From: JABCZH01 sp963803775
GTDB taxonomy: Bacteria; Acidobacteriota; Terriglobia; Terriglobales; Acidobacteriaceae
Assembly (NCBI GenBank): GCA_963803775.1
Contig: CAWDNS010000001.1
Location: 620,001 to 684,000, forward strand
Reading direction: 5' to 3'
Length of the DNA stretch: 64,000 nucleotides
A program made the position numbers and the translations under genes. Under the pieces are notes generated by a model. That model did not search any database and was not told the DNA's origin. It was given only the letters and a program-made list of their open reading frames with translations. Of this stretch, positions 31,733 through 40,412 are shown in pieces. Position 1 is the stretch's first letter, and each line of letters starts with the position of its first letter.

Positions 31733-32995
31733 GTGCAACCCGCAAGTGGACAATCCGGCGCCGCCGCCAAGCCCAGCCAACTGCTTCGTTATGTTGCGCG
31801 CCAGCCCATATTAAGCGTGGATGAGAAAGTCTACGGCTACGAGTTGCTGTTTCGCGACGGCGTCGATAACTATTTCCGCAATCCAGACGCTGAAGCAGCA
31901 TCGCGCAGCACGCTTGACACCTCGCTCCTGATGGGAATCGACGTTCTGTGCGACGGACGGCACGCGTTCATCAATTGCACGCGCGACGTCTTGCTGAAAG
32001 ACTACATCACCCTTCTTTCTCCCGAGCAAGCCGCAGTCGAGATCCTGGAAACTGTCCCGGTCGACGATTTGGTAGTGGCCGCCTGCAAGCGCCTGAAGGA
32101 AGCGGGATATGTAATCGCTCTGGACGATTTTGCGGTCAACGATCCGCGCGAGGCGCTGACCAGTGTGGCTGACATCATTAAGGTAGATGTGAGGGCCACG
32201 TCGGCCGAAGATTGCGCTGCCATGGTCAAGCGCTATGCGCCCAAGCGCTGCCGGATGCTGGCCGAAAAAGTGGAAACTCAGGAAGAGTTTCTCGCTGCCA
32301 AGAAGGCTGGATTCATTTACTTCCAGGGATATTTCTTCCGCCGGCCGGAGCTCATGCAGGCGCGCGAAATCCCCGCCAACCGGGTGAACTATTTACGTCT
32401 ATTGCAAGCGCTCTCGCGACCGGAACTAGAGCCTCGTGAACTTGAAGACGCCATCAAAGGCGAGGCCTCACTGTGCTACCGCCTGTTGCGCTACCTAAAT
32501 TCTGCAGCTTTCGGCTTCCGGACAGAAATCAAGTCCATTCGCCATGCGCTTGCGATTCTCGGTGAGCGCGAAGTGCGTCGTTGGTTGCGCCTGGTCGCGA
32601 CCCTCACCGCAGCCGAGAATAAGCCCTCCGATTTGGTGCTCTCGGCTTTAGTACGCGCCCGCTTTTGCGAGTTGCTCGCTCCCCAGGTCAAGCACGGCGA
32701 GTCGGATCTGTTTCTGGTCGGCTTGCTCTCCCTGATGGATGCAATCCTCGAATTGCCCATGGGAGTGGTATTGGAAGGAATCTCCGTTGATAGCGAAACC
32801 AAGACCGTCCTCCTGGGGCAGGGTGGCCTTTTGTCTCCCACGTACCAGCTCATGCTGGCACAAGAAGCAGGCGACTGGCAGGGGGTTGCCAACGTCAACA
32901 GTCAGTTGCATCTGCCTGAGAGTTTTGTTGCCGACTGTCACTGGAAAGCGATGCAATGGGCCCGCGAGGTTACCGGCGGCGTTTCCAGTAGTTAA
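31733..32995 (+). CDS. EAL-HDOD signalling protein (YuxH type)
   Basis: The 420-residue protein combines an EAL domain (about residues 15-215) with an HDOD domain (about 220-410). Most EAL catalytic positions are visible: ELLFR in place of EALLR, the Asn in FINCTRD, the Glu in VEILET, ALDDF, IIKVD, AEKVET and QGYFF. The DDFG motif reads DDFA, so phosphodiesterase activity toward c-di-GMP is possible but uncertain. Related EAL-HDOD proteins occur in motility and virulence signalling. The start is a GTG with AAGGATAAG upstream; the near-perfect FliA promoter lies so close that the mRNA may be almost leaderless. Confidence 0.88.
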   Translation: MQPASGQSGAAAKPSQLLRYVARQPILSVDEKVYGYELLFRDGVDNYFRNPDAEAASRSTLDTSLLMGIDVLCDGRHAFINCTRDVLLKDYITLLSPEQAAVEILETVPVDDLVVAACKRLKEAGYVIALDDFAVNDPREALTSVADIIKVDVRATSAEDCAAMVKRYAPKRCRMLAEKVETQEEFLAAKKAGFIYFQGYFFRRPELMQAREIPANRVNYLRLLQALSRPELEPRELEDAIKGEASLCYRLLRYLNSAAFGFRTEIKSIRHALAILGEREVRRWLRLVATLTAAENKPSDLVLSALVRARFCELLAPQVKHGESDLFLVGLLSLMDAILELPMGVVLEGISVDSETKTVLLGQGGLLSPTYQLMLAQEAGDWQGVANVNSQLHLPESFVADCHWKAMQWAREVTGGVSSS

Positions 32996-33000
32996 GGGCG

Positions 33001-33383
33001 CGCACTTTGATCCTTAGTGCCGCTTACGCCAATTCATCGATTTGATGAGTGTTGTCTTCTTCGTGGGATTCTTCGGCTGGGTCTGGGGTCACGGGTTCTG
33101 GCGCTGGGCGCGGGCGGCGTTGCTGCCTGGCATCGTTTCCTGGAGAACCGTGCCCACCGGCATTGCCGGCAGGCGTGATCGCTTCCGGTCTCGTGATGGA
33201 GAAATCATCCATACGTCCCTACGTTCGTTTCCCGTTGCAGCCTCGGTCAGGAGCATGATTGTGGTCATTACCACCCGCAAATAACATCGGCAGCCATCCA
33301 GCAAATCTTCAACTAGCGCTGGTAGCCGCCGCCGAGAAAGGTAACCTAAGGTAACCTGCGTGAGGGGTGCAGCGGCCATCTGG
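33001..33383. other. Intergenic region between convergent EAL-HDOD and GGDEF genes
   Basis: The region includes a possible small minus-strand gene (33024-33212) and a tandem 10-base repeat AAGGTAACCT at 33338-33347 and 33348-33357. No clear transcription terminator was seen. Confidence 0.4.
33024..33212 (-). CDS. Possible small disordered protein
   Basis: The 62-residue frame is rich in Pro, Glu, Asp and Arg (RRPRPAPEPVTPDPAEESHE) and starts MDDFSITRPEAITPAGNAGG. The acidic and proline-rich composition is unlike a random antisense frame, but no family is recognised. An AGGGA lies close before the ATG, with short spacing. Confidence 0.35.
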   Translation of the reverse strand: MDDFSITRPEAITPAGNAGGHGSPGNDARQQRRPRPAPEPVTPDPAEESHEEDNTHQIDELA

Positions 33384-34454
33384 CTAGGCCTTCGCTGCCT
33401 TCTTCTTCTGCGACTGGCGCTTTTCCTGGTACATGGCAATGTCTGCGCGTTCGACCAACTTATCCATGCTTTCGCCTTTCTGCCATTGCGCCAAGCCTAT
33501 GGATGCATCCATGAGCACCTTTACTTCGCCCGCGCCAACAGCCCGCTGCACGGCGTATTCACCCATGACCCATTTCCGCATGCGGTCGACCTGGCAGGTT
33601 GCTCCGGCGAGGTCGCAGTCCAGAATCACCATGAACTCATCTCCGCCCCAACGGCCGGCGACATCCGAAGAACGCAGGTTCGATCGCAGCTCCTTGGAAA
33701 ACTGTTTTAGGAGGCTGTCTCCCGCGGGATGTCCGTAGGTGTCGTTGATCTGCTTGAAGTAGTTGAGATCGATCATCATTACACAAAATATCTGTTGATG
33801 GGCGATGCGCCACTCGATACGCCCCTCGGTGTTGCGCCGATTGGCCAAACCTGTCAATGAGTCTCGCAGCGCCAGTTCCTCGACCGCCTTGAGTTTGACT
33901 TCGTAGGTTGAAACTTCCGCCTGCAACTGTGCGACGGATTCGCGACTGTCCTGGGCCATGCGATCTACATAAGTTTTTAGCTCAGCAGCGCCTTTGACGA
34001 GCGATGCACGAACCTCGGTCAAGTCCTCCAGATTCGCGATCTTTTGCAACCGGGATGTGAACTGAGTGAACTGACTCGTGTAACGCTGGTCACGCTCGCC
34101 CAACGACTGCGCGGTGCGAGCTAGCAAGATCAGCAGTTCCTTCACCTCGTGCGCCTTAGCTTTGAAGTATTCCGCGGATTGCCCGCCCCATTTCTCCAAC
34201 TGTTCTTCAACCTGCTTTTCCGTTTTCTTCACACCCGCGGCTGTAGGGTTGCTGGATAGCTGGCTCGCCAGATCCGCGAGCTTCTGCTGCAGTTCCGAAC
34301 TCACTCCCGGACAAGCCTGAACGCCACTCTTTCCCATGGCCAGCAGGACCGACTGATAGCATTCCACGAGGGCCGAAAGCAACTCACTTGAAGCAGGCTC
34401 AGTCGAGGAGGGTTTGGAACCGTCCATTTCCAGATATCGTTTCAAAGAAATCAA
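33384..34454 (-). CDS. GGDEF diguanylate cyclase
   Basis: The 356-residue protein has a long helical N-terminal region (about 1-195) that could be a sensor or dimer coil, then a complete GGDEF domain. The catalytic motif is WGGDEF at about 269-274. The inhibitory I-site RSSD (RxxD) lies five residues before it. The c-di-GMP synthesis motif block ALRDSLTGLANRRNTEGRIE and MMIDLNYFKQINDTYGHPAG are intact. There are no membrane segments, so activity is cytosolic. It should be FliA-controlled, through the promoter at 34577-34604. The TTG at 34454 is used, and an ATG at 34427 is possible. Confidence 0.92.
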   Translation of the reverse strand: MISLKRYLEMDGSKPSSTEPASSELLSALVECYQSVLLAMGKSGVQACPGVSSELQQKLADLASQLSSNPTAAGVKKTEKQVEEQLEKWGGQSAEYFKAKAHEVKELLILLARTAQSLGERDQRYTSQFTQFTSRLQKIANLEDLTEVRASLVKGAAELKTYVDRMAQDSRESVAQLQAEVSTYEVKLKAVEELALRDSLTGLANRRNTEGRIEWRIAHQQIFCVMMIDLNYFKQINDTYGHPAGDSLLKQFSKELRSNLRSSDVAGRWGGDEFMVILDCDLAGATCQVDRMRKWVMGEYAVQRAVGAGEVKVLMDASIGLAQWQKGESMDKLVERADIAMYQEKRQSQKKKAAKA

Positions 34455-34576
34455 GATTCACCGTCTTCCGTGTCAGCAAGTGCTTTCATTAGTGGGAATG
34501 GAAAGACTCCGCTGGTCGAGCACACTACTGGGAATTCTCGAATACCGAGGTTCTGACCATACATGCGGTGCGTAAT

Positions 34577-34604
34577 CAATCGGCACTATGGTGACGAATC
34601 TTTA
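34577..34604 (-). promoter_or_regulatory. Sigma-28 type promoter before the GGDEF gene
   Basis: The minus strand has TAAAGATT, and 16 bases after TAAA, GCCGATTG. The predicted start leaves a leader of about 115 bases. The spacing matches the other FliA candidates. Confidence 0.72.
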
Positions 34605-34713
34605 CATTGTCAACGCCCGTTCGTTACCAGCGGGTTGGGACCCTCACTCCTCCTCGGAGCAACCGCAAATCGCTAGATTTTCAATAGTAACCGGAGGTAA
34701 CCCGACGCGTTGG

Positions 34714-36102
34714 TTACGCCAACGTAGTCTGCAAAACCTTGCAGGCGCCAAAAAGGCTGCAGGCTCTTTCGAGGGAGGCAGTGGTGTCAAGTTGATCGAG
34801 CGAGATTTGCAGATCTGGCCGCGCAAGAAATAATGTTTTCTCCAGGGCTCTTTTGCGAGCTCCGCCACCGGTAATGTGGAGAAGAACAACCGCTTCGGAA
34901 CTGACCTGACCGGAGTTGACCGCTTTGGTCAGCGACGCGAGCGCAACTCCGGCAGCGGGTTCGATGTCGATATTTTCGCATTTCTCAAAAAGCGTCATTG
35001 CTTGCAGGACTTCCGCGTTGCGAACGGCAAACACCTCGCCCCGGCTTTCGTGAAGGACGTCAAACAGTCCACCGACGACCGCGTATGGTGGCCGTTGGTT
35101 GGAAAGAACTGTGGCCAGGATTCTTTCGGTTAAGGCTCTCGCGGTGGCGGGGTCAATTTCGACGAAGTCGCGACGGCCTCGTTTCCAGGAATCGTAGATC
35201 GGAGTGAATGGCACGTTCTGACTGAGCATCAAGTGGGGTAGCGAAAGGCCAAATCTGGAGTCCAACACCAGCCGTTTTGCCGCTTCGTGCGCCGCGATGG
35301 CCCCGGCCCCACTGCCGATGGCTTGAAAATAGTACTCGGGAAGCCGGCCCATGGATTCCACCGCATTGAGCATGGCAGTAGCCATACCGTCGCGGCGTCC
35401 CACGTTTCTCACTCCCCCTTCGCTGACGAAGCCATCCTCTCGCGAGATTCGTTCGGCGAACGAAATGGCGTCGGAGTATGCAGCGTGTCCAGTGAGACAG
35501 ACAATCTTTACGCACGGGTTGAGGGCACTATCGAACAGCATTTTCCTCATGCCAGACTCGGGAACGATGATCAGGCATGGAGTGTCATTTTCGGAACACA
35601 CTCTGGCGAACGCGGCTGCTGTATTTCCAGCCGACGCAACCACCAGAGCCCGAAAACTGCGGTCAGGAATTCGGGACAAGACTCCGTATACCTCGAGTTC
35701 CTTGAAAGTGGCAGTCTCGAGCGCGGCTCCACGTTCCGGCCAATAGCCGCTGAACGTGATCCAAAGGTTGGGGAGGCGGAGAATCGAATTCAACTTCTGG
35801 CTTTGGTAAGTCACCGGCCGGGATGCATGTGCGATCCGATTCGAACCGGGCAGCCAACACTGGTAACGGTAGATGCCCGGAGCCTGCGGGTCACATTCGA
35901 GTTTCCGGGAAGAATAGCGCGTGCTAAGCAACGCAGCAGAATGGGGGCGAGGACAGGTGAGTAAGAAACCGTCGTCCTCAAACAGTGAATTACACACCGG
36001 ACAAGTCAGTCGGTAGTGCATTTGTTTCAGTTCCGGCAGACTTGTTCGCCCTTCCGCCCCGGAAAGTTCAGCAGTGCTTCGCGTGAGTGGCTGTTCCTTC
36101 AT
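34714..36102 (-). CDS. Cysteate-synthase-like PLP enzyme (threonine-synthase fold)
   Basis: The 462-residue protein belongs to the fold II PLP enzymes and best fits cysteate synthase, which converts O-phospho-L-serine and sulfite into L-cysteate. Visible features are N-terminal cysteines of a zinc-like knuckle (CPVC at 34-37, Cys50), the motif ISFSGYWPERG-type ITFSGYWPERGAALET with the probable Schiff-base Lys134 in TATFKELE, the cofactor motif VVASAGNTAAAFARV (154-168), and a glycine-rich phosphate loop AIGSGAGAIAAHEAA. The SGYWPERG block followed by FKELE is characteristic of Methanosarcina cysteate synthase rather than threonine synthase. It is divergent from a PLP decarboxylase fusion, which supports a sulfonate pathway. 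A later ATG at 36021 is a possible start. Substrate not proven. Confidence 0.8.
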   Translation of the reverse strand: MKEQPLTRSTAELSGAEGRTSLPELKQMHYRLTCPVCNSLFEDDGFLLTCPRPHSAALLSTRYSSRKLECDPQAPGIYRYQCWLPGSNRIAHASRPVTYQSQKLNSILRLPNLWITFSGYWPERGAALETATFKELEVYGVLSRIPDRSFRALVVASAGNTAAAFARVCSENDTPCLIIVPESGMRKMLFDSALNPCVKIVCLTGHAAYSDAISFAERISREDGFVSEGGVRNVGRRDGMATAMLNAVESMGRLPEYYFQAIGSGAGAIAAHEAAKRLVLDSRFGLSLPHLMLSQNVPFTPIYDSWKRGRRDFVEIDPATARALTERILATVLSNQRPPYAVVGGLFDVLHESRGEVFAVRNAEVLQAMTLFEKCENIDIEPAAGVALASLTKAVNSGQVSSEAVVLLHITGGGARKRALEKTLFLARPDLQISLDQLDTTASLERACSLFGACKVLQTTLA

Positions 36103-36344
36103 TAGGGTTTCTAATTAACTGCGACAGACACTGAGATTCTCCGCCTAAGGGTTTTCTAATGATTGCGAGGCGGCAGGGCCTCTATCGATGGCCGTTTCAG
36201 TCACTGACGAGTTTTTTCTTGAACCAACCGTATTGACCCACAATTGCCAAAGCAATTCTGGTTCCCCGGCGGCCTTGTCGCCAAGATGGCCAGTACCGAA
36301 AGGAATGTCCCGGCGTCTGCTGCGGGAACTGAAGGGCATCCAAA
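36103..36344. promoter_or_regulatory. Shared divergent promoter region of the putative sulfonate locus
   Basis: A 242-base intergenic stretch separates the divergent cysteate-synthase-like gene and the decarboxylase fusion, so both promoters must lie here. No operator or flagellar promoter motif was recognised. The plus-strand ribosome-binding site AAGGG lies 8 bases before the TTG at 36345. Confidence 0.45.
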
Positions 36345-39300
36345 TTGCTCTTTCTCAAGCGTATGGGTGCGCCCGCTACAAAAACCGCCAGGAAGAAAGA
36401 TAAGACTGAGCAAGTTATACCGAGCAAGACCGAGACGGTGGGTTTGGCCGGACATGAGGCCCAGACACTCGATCCGTCAGATTGGGAGGGTTTCCGAGCC
36501 CAGGCACATGGGATGCTCGATGACATGCTGGATTACACGCAGAACATCCGTCAGCGCCCGGTTTGGCAGCCTATCCCCGACGAAGTCAGAGCACACTTTC
36601 GCGGCGGTCGAGTCCCGGTTACATCCTCACCCCTCACTGATGTCCATCAGGAGTTCATGAACTACATCCTGCCGTTCGCCGTGGGAAACGTCCACCCCGG
36701 TTTCATGGGGTGGGTCCACGGCGGCGGTACTGCTGTCGGGATGCTGGCGGAAATGCTCGCAGCGGGCCTGAACGCCAACGTGGGTGGCCGCGATCAAATT
36801 CCAGTCGAGGTTGAGCGCCAAATTGCGGAGTGGATGCGGCAAATATTCGGCTTTCCGGAGGGTGCCAATGGACTGTTTGTTACGGGCACGTCGATGGCAA
36901 ATTTTATCGCCGTGGTCATTGCTCGCGATGCCGCACTAGGATTTGACGTGCGCGCCAAGGGAGTAGCGGGAAAGTCACATCAACTGACAGCTTACGGCTC
37001 GACTGCGGTTCATGGTTGCATCGGTAAAGCCATGGATCTTTGCGGTGTAGGCAGCACAGCACTTCGAGTGGTTCCCACCGATAACCGGTATCGAATGGAT
37101 ATGAAAGCGCTGGAGGCTGCGATCAAGAAAGACCGCGAAGCGGGCTTCACCCCGTTTCTAGTTGTGGGAACCGCGGGAACCGTCGATACTGGGGCGATTG
37201 ATGACTTGGCAGCACTCGCCGATCTCTCGCACCGCGAAAAGCTCTGGTTTCATGTCGACGGAGCCTACGGCGCGCTAGCGATGCTTGCCCCGGGCCTCGC
37301 TCCCAGGCTCGCCGGCATAGAACGCGCCGATTCGCTGGCCTTCGATTTTCACAAATGGGGCCAGGTTCCCTACGACGCTGGATTTATTCTGGTCCGCGAT
37401 GGCGCTCTGCAAAAAGAGGCGTTCGCAGCTTCATCCGCGTATTTGAAACGCAATACTCGCGGGCTGGCTGCCGGATCGCAGTGGCCTTGCGATTACGGTC
37501 CTGATCTTTCACGCGGTTTCCGTGCCTTGAAGACATGGTTCACACTGAAGGTTTATGGCACCCAAGCGATGGGATCGGTGATTTCGCGGACCTGCTCGCT
37601 GGCTCGCTACCTGGAGCAGCGGATCAAGAATACGCGGGAACTCGAACTCCTGGCTCCGGTGGAGCTGAACATCGTTTGTTTTCGCTACCGGGCGAATGAT
37701 TCCGATGGACTGAACGCCACTCTTGTGGCTGAACTGCAGGAGTCGGGAACGGTCGCGCCCTCCACCACTACCATCGACGGGCAACTGGCAATACGAGCGG
37801 CCATCGTAAATCACCGAACAGATCAGGCCGATATCGATAGGCTGTTAGATCGCACGCTGGCTCTGGGGCGCAGCTTGGCAAGAGATCATGACGACGCCGG
37901 TGCCATGACTCCGAAAGTTGTCTCTGCATCTTCCCCATTGGCGAAGTGGGAAGCGGAATTAGAACAGGTCGAACGTGCGCTGGCATCGAATCCGGATTCA
38001 ATCGATTTGCGGGTTCGGCGTGCGGTTCTATTTTCCGAACTCGGCCGGCTGCTCGATGCCAGAAATGAATACATCAAGGTGTTGGAACGAGAGCCCTACC
38101 ATCTGGCTGCCTTGAACAATTTGGGAAGCGTATTGATGGCTACGGGATTTCGCAGTGCGGCCCGCATCGCATTCAAGGAAGCGACCGTCCGCCATCCCGA
38201 CGATACTGTGAGCCGCATGAATTATAGCTACGCACTGCTGGAAGAGTGCGAATACCTCACGGCCCACGGAAGAGATGAGGAGTCTCTGCAACTCAAGCGC
38301 GAAGCACGCGAGCACTTCGAACAAGCTTTGCGAATCAAGCCGGGTTATGAGAAGGCGCACGAAGGGCTGTCATACATATTGGACGACTTGGGGGAGCAGC
38401 AGAAGGGGGAATGGCACCGGCGCCAGGCGTTTCAGCAGCGCCCCATGATCGCTTTGCCCTACCGCGGAGGATCCACGCCGCTGCCGGTGCTGCAGCTTAC
38501 CGCGACGACGGGAGGCAACGTACGGCTGCAAAGATTTCTGGACGATCGCATTTTCCAGACGTTTGTTGTGCTCCCGGAGTTCTACGACTCTAAGACTCCT
38601 CTCCCTGCTCATCGGCTAGTCATTAACGCCATCGGCGATACTGAGGTATCGTCGGTGGCTCTGGCTGCCGCCCAAAGGATGCTCGCCCTGACGACGGCAC
38701 CTGTGATAAATCCGCCGACGGCAGTACTGGCTACCAGCCGGAGCAACAACGCTAAACGCTTCTCCGGGCTGCCGGGAGTGGTGACGCCGATTACCGCCAC
38801 GCTGCCACAAGCTCAGCTTTCCGGTTCCGAGGCGAAAACCATCCTGGCCAGCCACGGCTTTGTTTTCCCTCTCCTTCTGCGAGCGCCCGGCTTTCACACC
38901 GGTCAGCATTTTGTACGAGTGGAAACCTTTGATGCACTGCCAGCCGCGCTATTTGAGCTTCCGGGCGAAGAATTAATCGTCATGCAGTATCTCGATGCCC
39001 GCGGACCCGACGGAAAGACTCGCAAATACCGGGCGATGATGATTGATGGGCAGATCTATCCGCTACACGTCGCGATTTCGAGCCATTGGAAAATTCACTA
39101 TTTCACGGCGGAGATGGCGGACAATCCCGAGCACCGCGCAGAAGATGCGGCGTTTCTGGAACGTATGCCGTCGGTTATCGGCCCGCTTGCGATGAACGCG
39201 CTGCAACAGATTCAGTCCACGCTCGGTCTGGATTACGCTGGGATCGATTTTGGCCTGAACGCAGAGGGCGAGGTTCTACTGTTCGAAGCTAATGCCACAA

Positions 39301-39479
39301 TGGTAGTGAATCCACCGGACCCAGATGTGCGTTGGAGCTACCGTCTGCCCGCGTATCAACGAATCTACGCCGCCGTCCAGAAGATGCTGATAGAGCGGGC
39401 CAGTCTGGCAGTAATTGATCCTGTGCGCTCATCCAGGAAGACTGGCAATAATACTGCATCACAGGCCACTGCCCGCTAA
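36345..39479 (+). CDS. PLP decarboxylase - TPR - ATP-grasp fusion protein
   Basis: The 1044-residue protein has three modules. Residues about 45-515 form a group II PLP amino-acid decarboxylase (LNANVGGRDQIPVEVERQIA; cofactor Asp305 in WFHVDGAYGA; Schiff-base Lys337 in DFHKWGQVPYDAGF). Residues about 530-700 are TPR repeats (REPYHLAALNNLGSVLMATG, REHFEQALRIKPGYEKAHEG). Residues about 755-1015 are an ATP-grasp ligase (RKYRAMMIDGQIYPLHVAIS; GLDYAGIDFGLN; metal-binding LLFEANATM). The divergent neighbour makes L-cysteate, so decarboxylation of cysteate to taurine followed by ligation is inferred. Other substrates, such as glutamate or aspartate, cannot be excluded. The TTG start has an AAGGG site; an ATG at 36363 is the alternative. 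Confidence 0.85.
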   Translation: MLFLKRMGAPATKTARKKDKTEQVIPSKTETVGLAGHEAQTLDPSDWEGFRAQAHGMLDDMLDYTQNIRQRPVWQPIPDEVRAHFRGGRVPVTSSPLTDVHQEFMNYILPFAVGNVHPGFMGWVHGGGTAVGMLAEMLAAGLNANVGGRDQIPVEVERQIAEWMRQIFGFPEGANGLFVTGTSMANFIAVVIARDAALGFDVRAKGVAGKSHQLTAYGSTAVHGCIGKAMDLCGVGSTALRVVPTDNRYRMDMKALEAAIKKDREAGFTPFLVVGTAGTVDTGAIDDLAALADLSHREKLWFHVDGAYGALAMLAPGLAPRLAGIERADSLAFDFHKWGQVPYDAGFILVRDGALQKEAFAASSAYLKRNTRGLAAGSQWPCDYGPDLSRGFRALKTWFTLKVYGTQAMGSVISRTCSLARYLEQRIKNTRELELLAPVELNIVCFRYRANDSDGLNATLVAELQESGTVAPSTTTIDGQLAIRAAIVNHRTDQADIDRLLDRTLALGRSLARDHDDAGAMTPKVVSASSPLAKWEAELEQVERALASNPDSIDLRVRRAVLFSELGRLLDARNEYIKVLEREPYHLAALNNLGSVLMATGFRSAARIAFKEATVRHPDDTVSRMNYSYALLEECEYLTAHGRDEESLQLKREAREHFEQALRIKPGYEKAHEGLSYILDDLGEQQKGEWHRRQAFQQRPMIALPYRGGSTPLPVLQLTATTGGNVRLQRFLDDRIFQTFVVLPEFYDSKTPLPAHRLVINAIGDTEVSSVALAAAQRMLALTTAPVINPPTAVLATSRSNNAKRFSGLPGVVTPITATLPQAQLSGSEAKTILASHGFVFPLLLRAPGFHTGQHFVRVETFDALPAALFELPGEELIVMQYLDARGPDGKTRKYRAMMIDGQIYPLHVAISSHWKIHYFTAEMADNPEHRAEDAAFLERMPSVIGPLAMNALQQIQSTLGLDYAGIDFGLNAEGEVLLFEANATMVVNPPDPDVRWSYRLPAYQRIYAAVQKMLIERASLAVIDPVRSSRKTGNNTASQATAR

Positions 39480-39522
39480 GTTCAACGCAGATTCTAACCG
39501 GGCCAAAATAGAGAATAGGAAC

Positions 39523-40388
39523 ATGATTCTTGCCAAGACCTTTGGTGGCGGGCTCTCTGTAGTTCTCGCAATCGCGCTGGGCCTGCCCTGCTTCGCAAAC
39601 GGCGCCCAATAGGCCATCCACTATAAGGCGGTTCCTCGGGAGGTTGTGGAATCCCGTTTAAAGAAGTATGGGGCAATGATCAGCAGCGTGAGTCAACTCT
39701 TAAGCAAATGTTTGCTGACGCCGGTTGCGACGGTCAACATCTTTCCGAACAGGCGGTCAGGGAAGCGAGGCAGCCGAATGTCATCTGCGTGCTGCCAGGC
39801 AGTTCCGACAAGGTCATTATTGTCGGCGCCCACTTCGATCATGCTTCGGCGGGGGATGGAGTTGTCGACAACTGGAGTGGAGCATCACTGTTGCCGTCGC
39901 TGTACGAAGCGGTGAAGGTTGAACTGTGGACGCATACCTATATCTTTATCGGGTTCACCGATGAGGAAAAAGGCGAAGTCGGCTCGCATTTCTATGCCCA
40001 GCAAATGACCGAGGAACAAGTGGCTGCAACCGACGCCATGGTGAACATGGACACGCTGGGCCTGGCGGCGACGGAGATTTGGGTCAATCACTCAGATAAG
40101 AGATTGAGCAGCGCGCTGATTTACATCGCAAAACAGTTGGGATTGCCAGTCAAAGGGGTTGATGTGGACCAGATCCGCAGCACCGATTCGGTGCAATTTG
40201 CCGCGCGCAAGATCCCGAGTATCACTATCCACTCGCTGACACAGCAGACTTGGAGTGCCCGAATTCTTCACACCTCGAAGGACAAGATTTCGGCTATGCG
40301 GTTGGACGATTACTACCAGACCTACGGTCTGATCTCCGCTTATCTCGCTTTTTTGGATCGAGTTGCGGGTCCCAGCAGCAGTCAATAG
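39523..40388 (+). pseudogene. Disrupted M28-family zinc peptidase
   Basis: A signal peptide (ATG at 39523, MILAKTFGGGLSVVLAIALG) is followed by an in-frame TAG at 39610-39612. The frame then continues AIHYKAVPREVVESRLKKYG before a frameshift near 39670 restores homology in another frame (NDQQRESTLKQMFADAGC). The rest, 39708-40388, keeps all catalytic landmarks of M28 peptidases: the metal ligands in GAHFDH and DNWSG, the Glu pair in TDEEKGEVGS, and RILHTSKD. One stop and one frameshift therefore separate the secretion signal from an otherwise intact domain. Recent decay is inferred; two assembly errors are the alternative. Confidence 0.8.
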
Positions 40389-40412
40389 CGCCTGGCCGAG
40401 ACGCGCCATCTC

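Noticed and set aside
33042..33284. Plus-strand 80-residue frame after the EAL-HDOD gene
   Set aside because: Trp/Arg-rich with no start signal; opposite strand composition looks more protein-like.
35287..35964. Long plus-strand frame of 225 residues inside the cysteate-synthase-like gene
   Set aside because: Antisense to a strongly conserved enzyme and without any recognisable domain.
34714..36102. Plain threonine synthase assignment
   Set aside because: The SGYWPERG and FKELE motif pair and partner gene fit cysteate synthase better, and no threonine pathway genes are adjacent.
36145..36339. Small minus-strand frames in the divergent gap at the sulfonate locus
   Set aside because: Several overlapping frames on both strands, none with ribosome-binding site or plausible protein composition.
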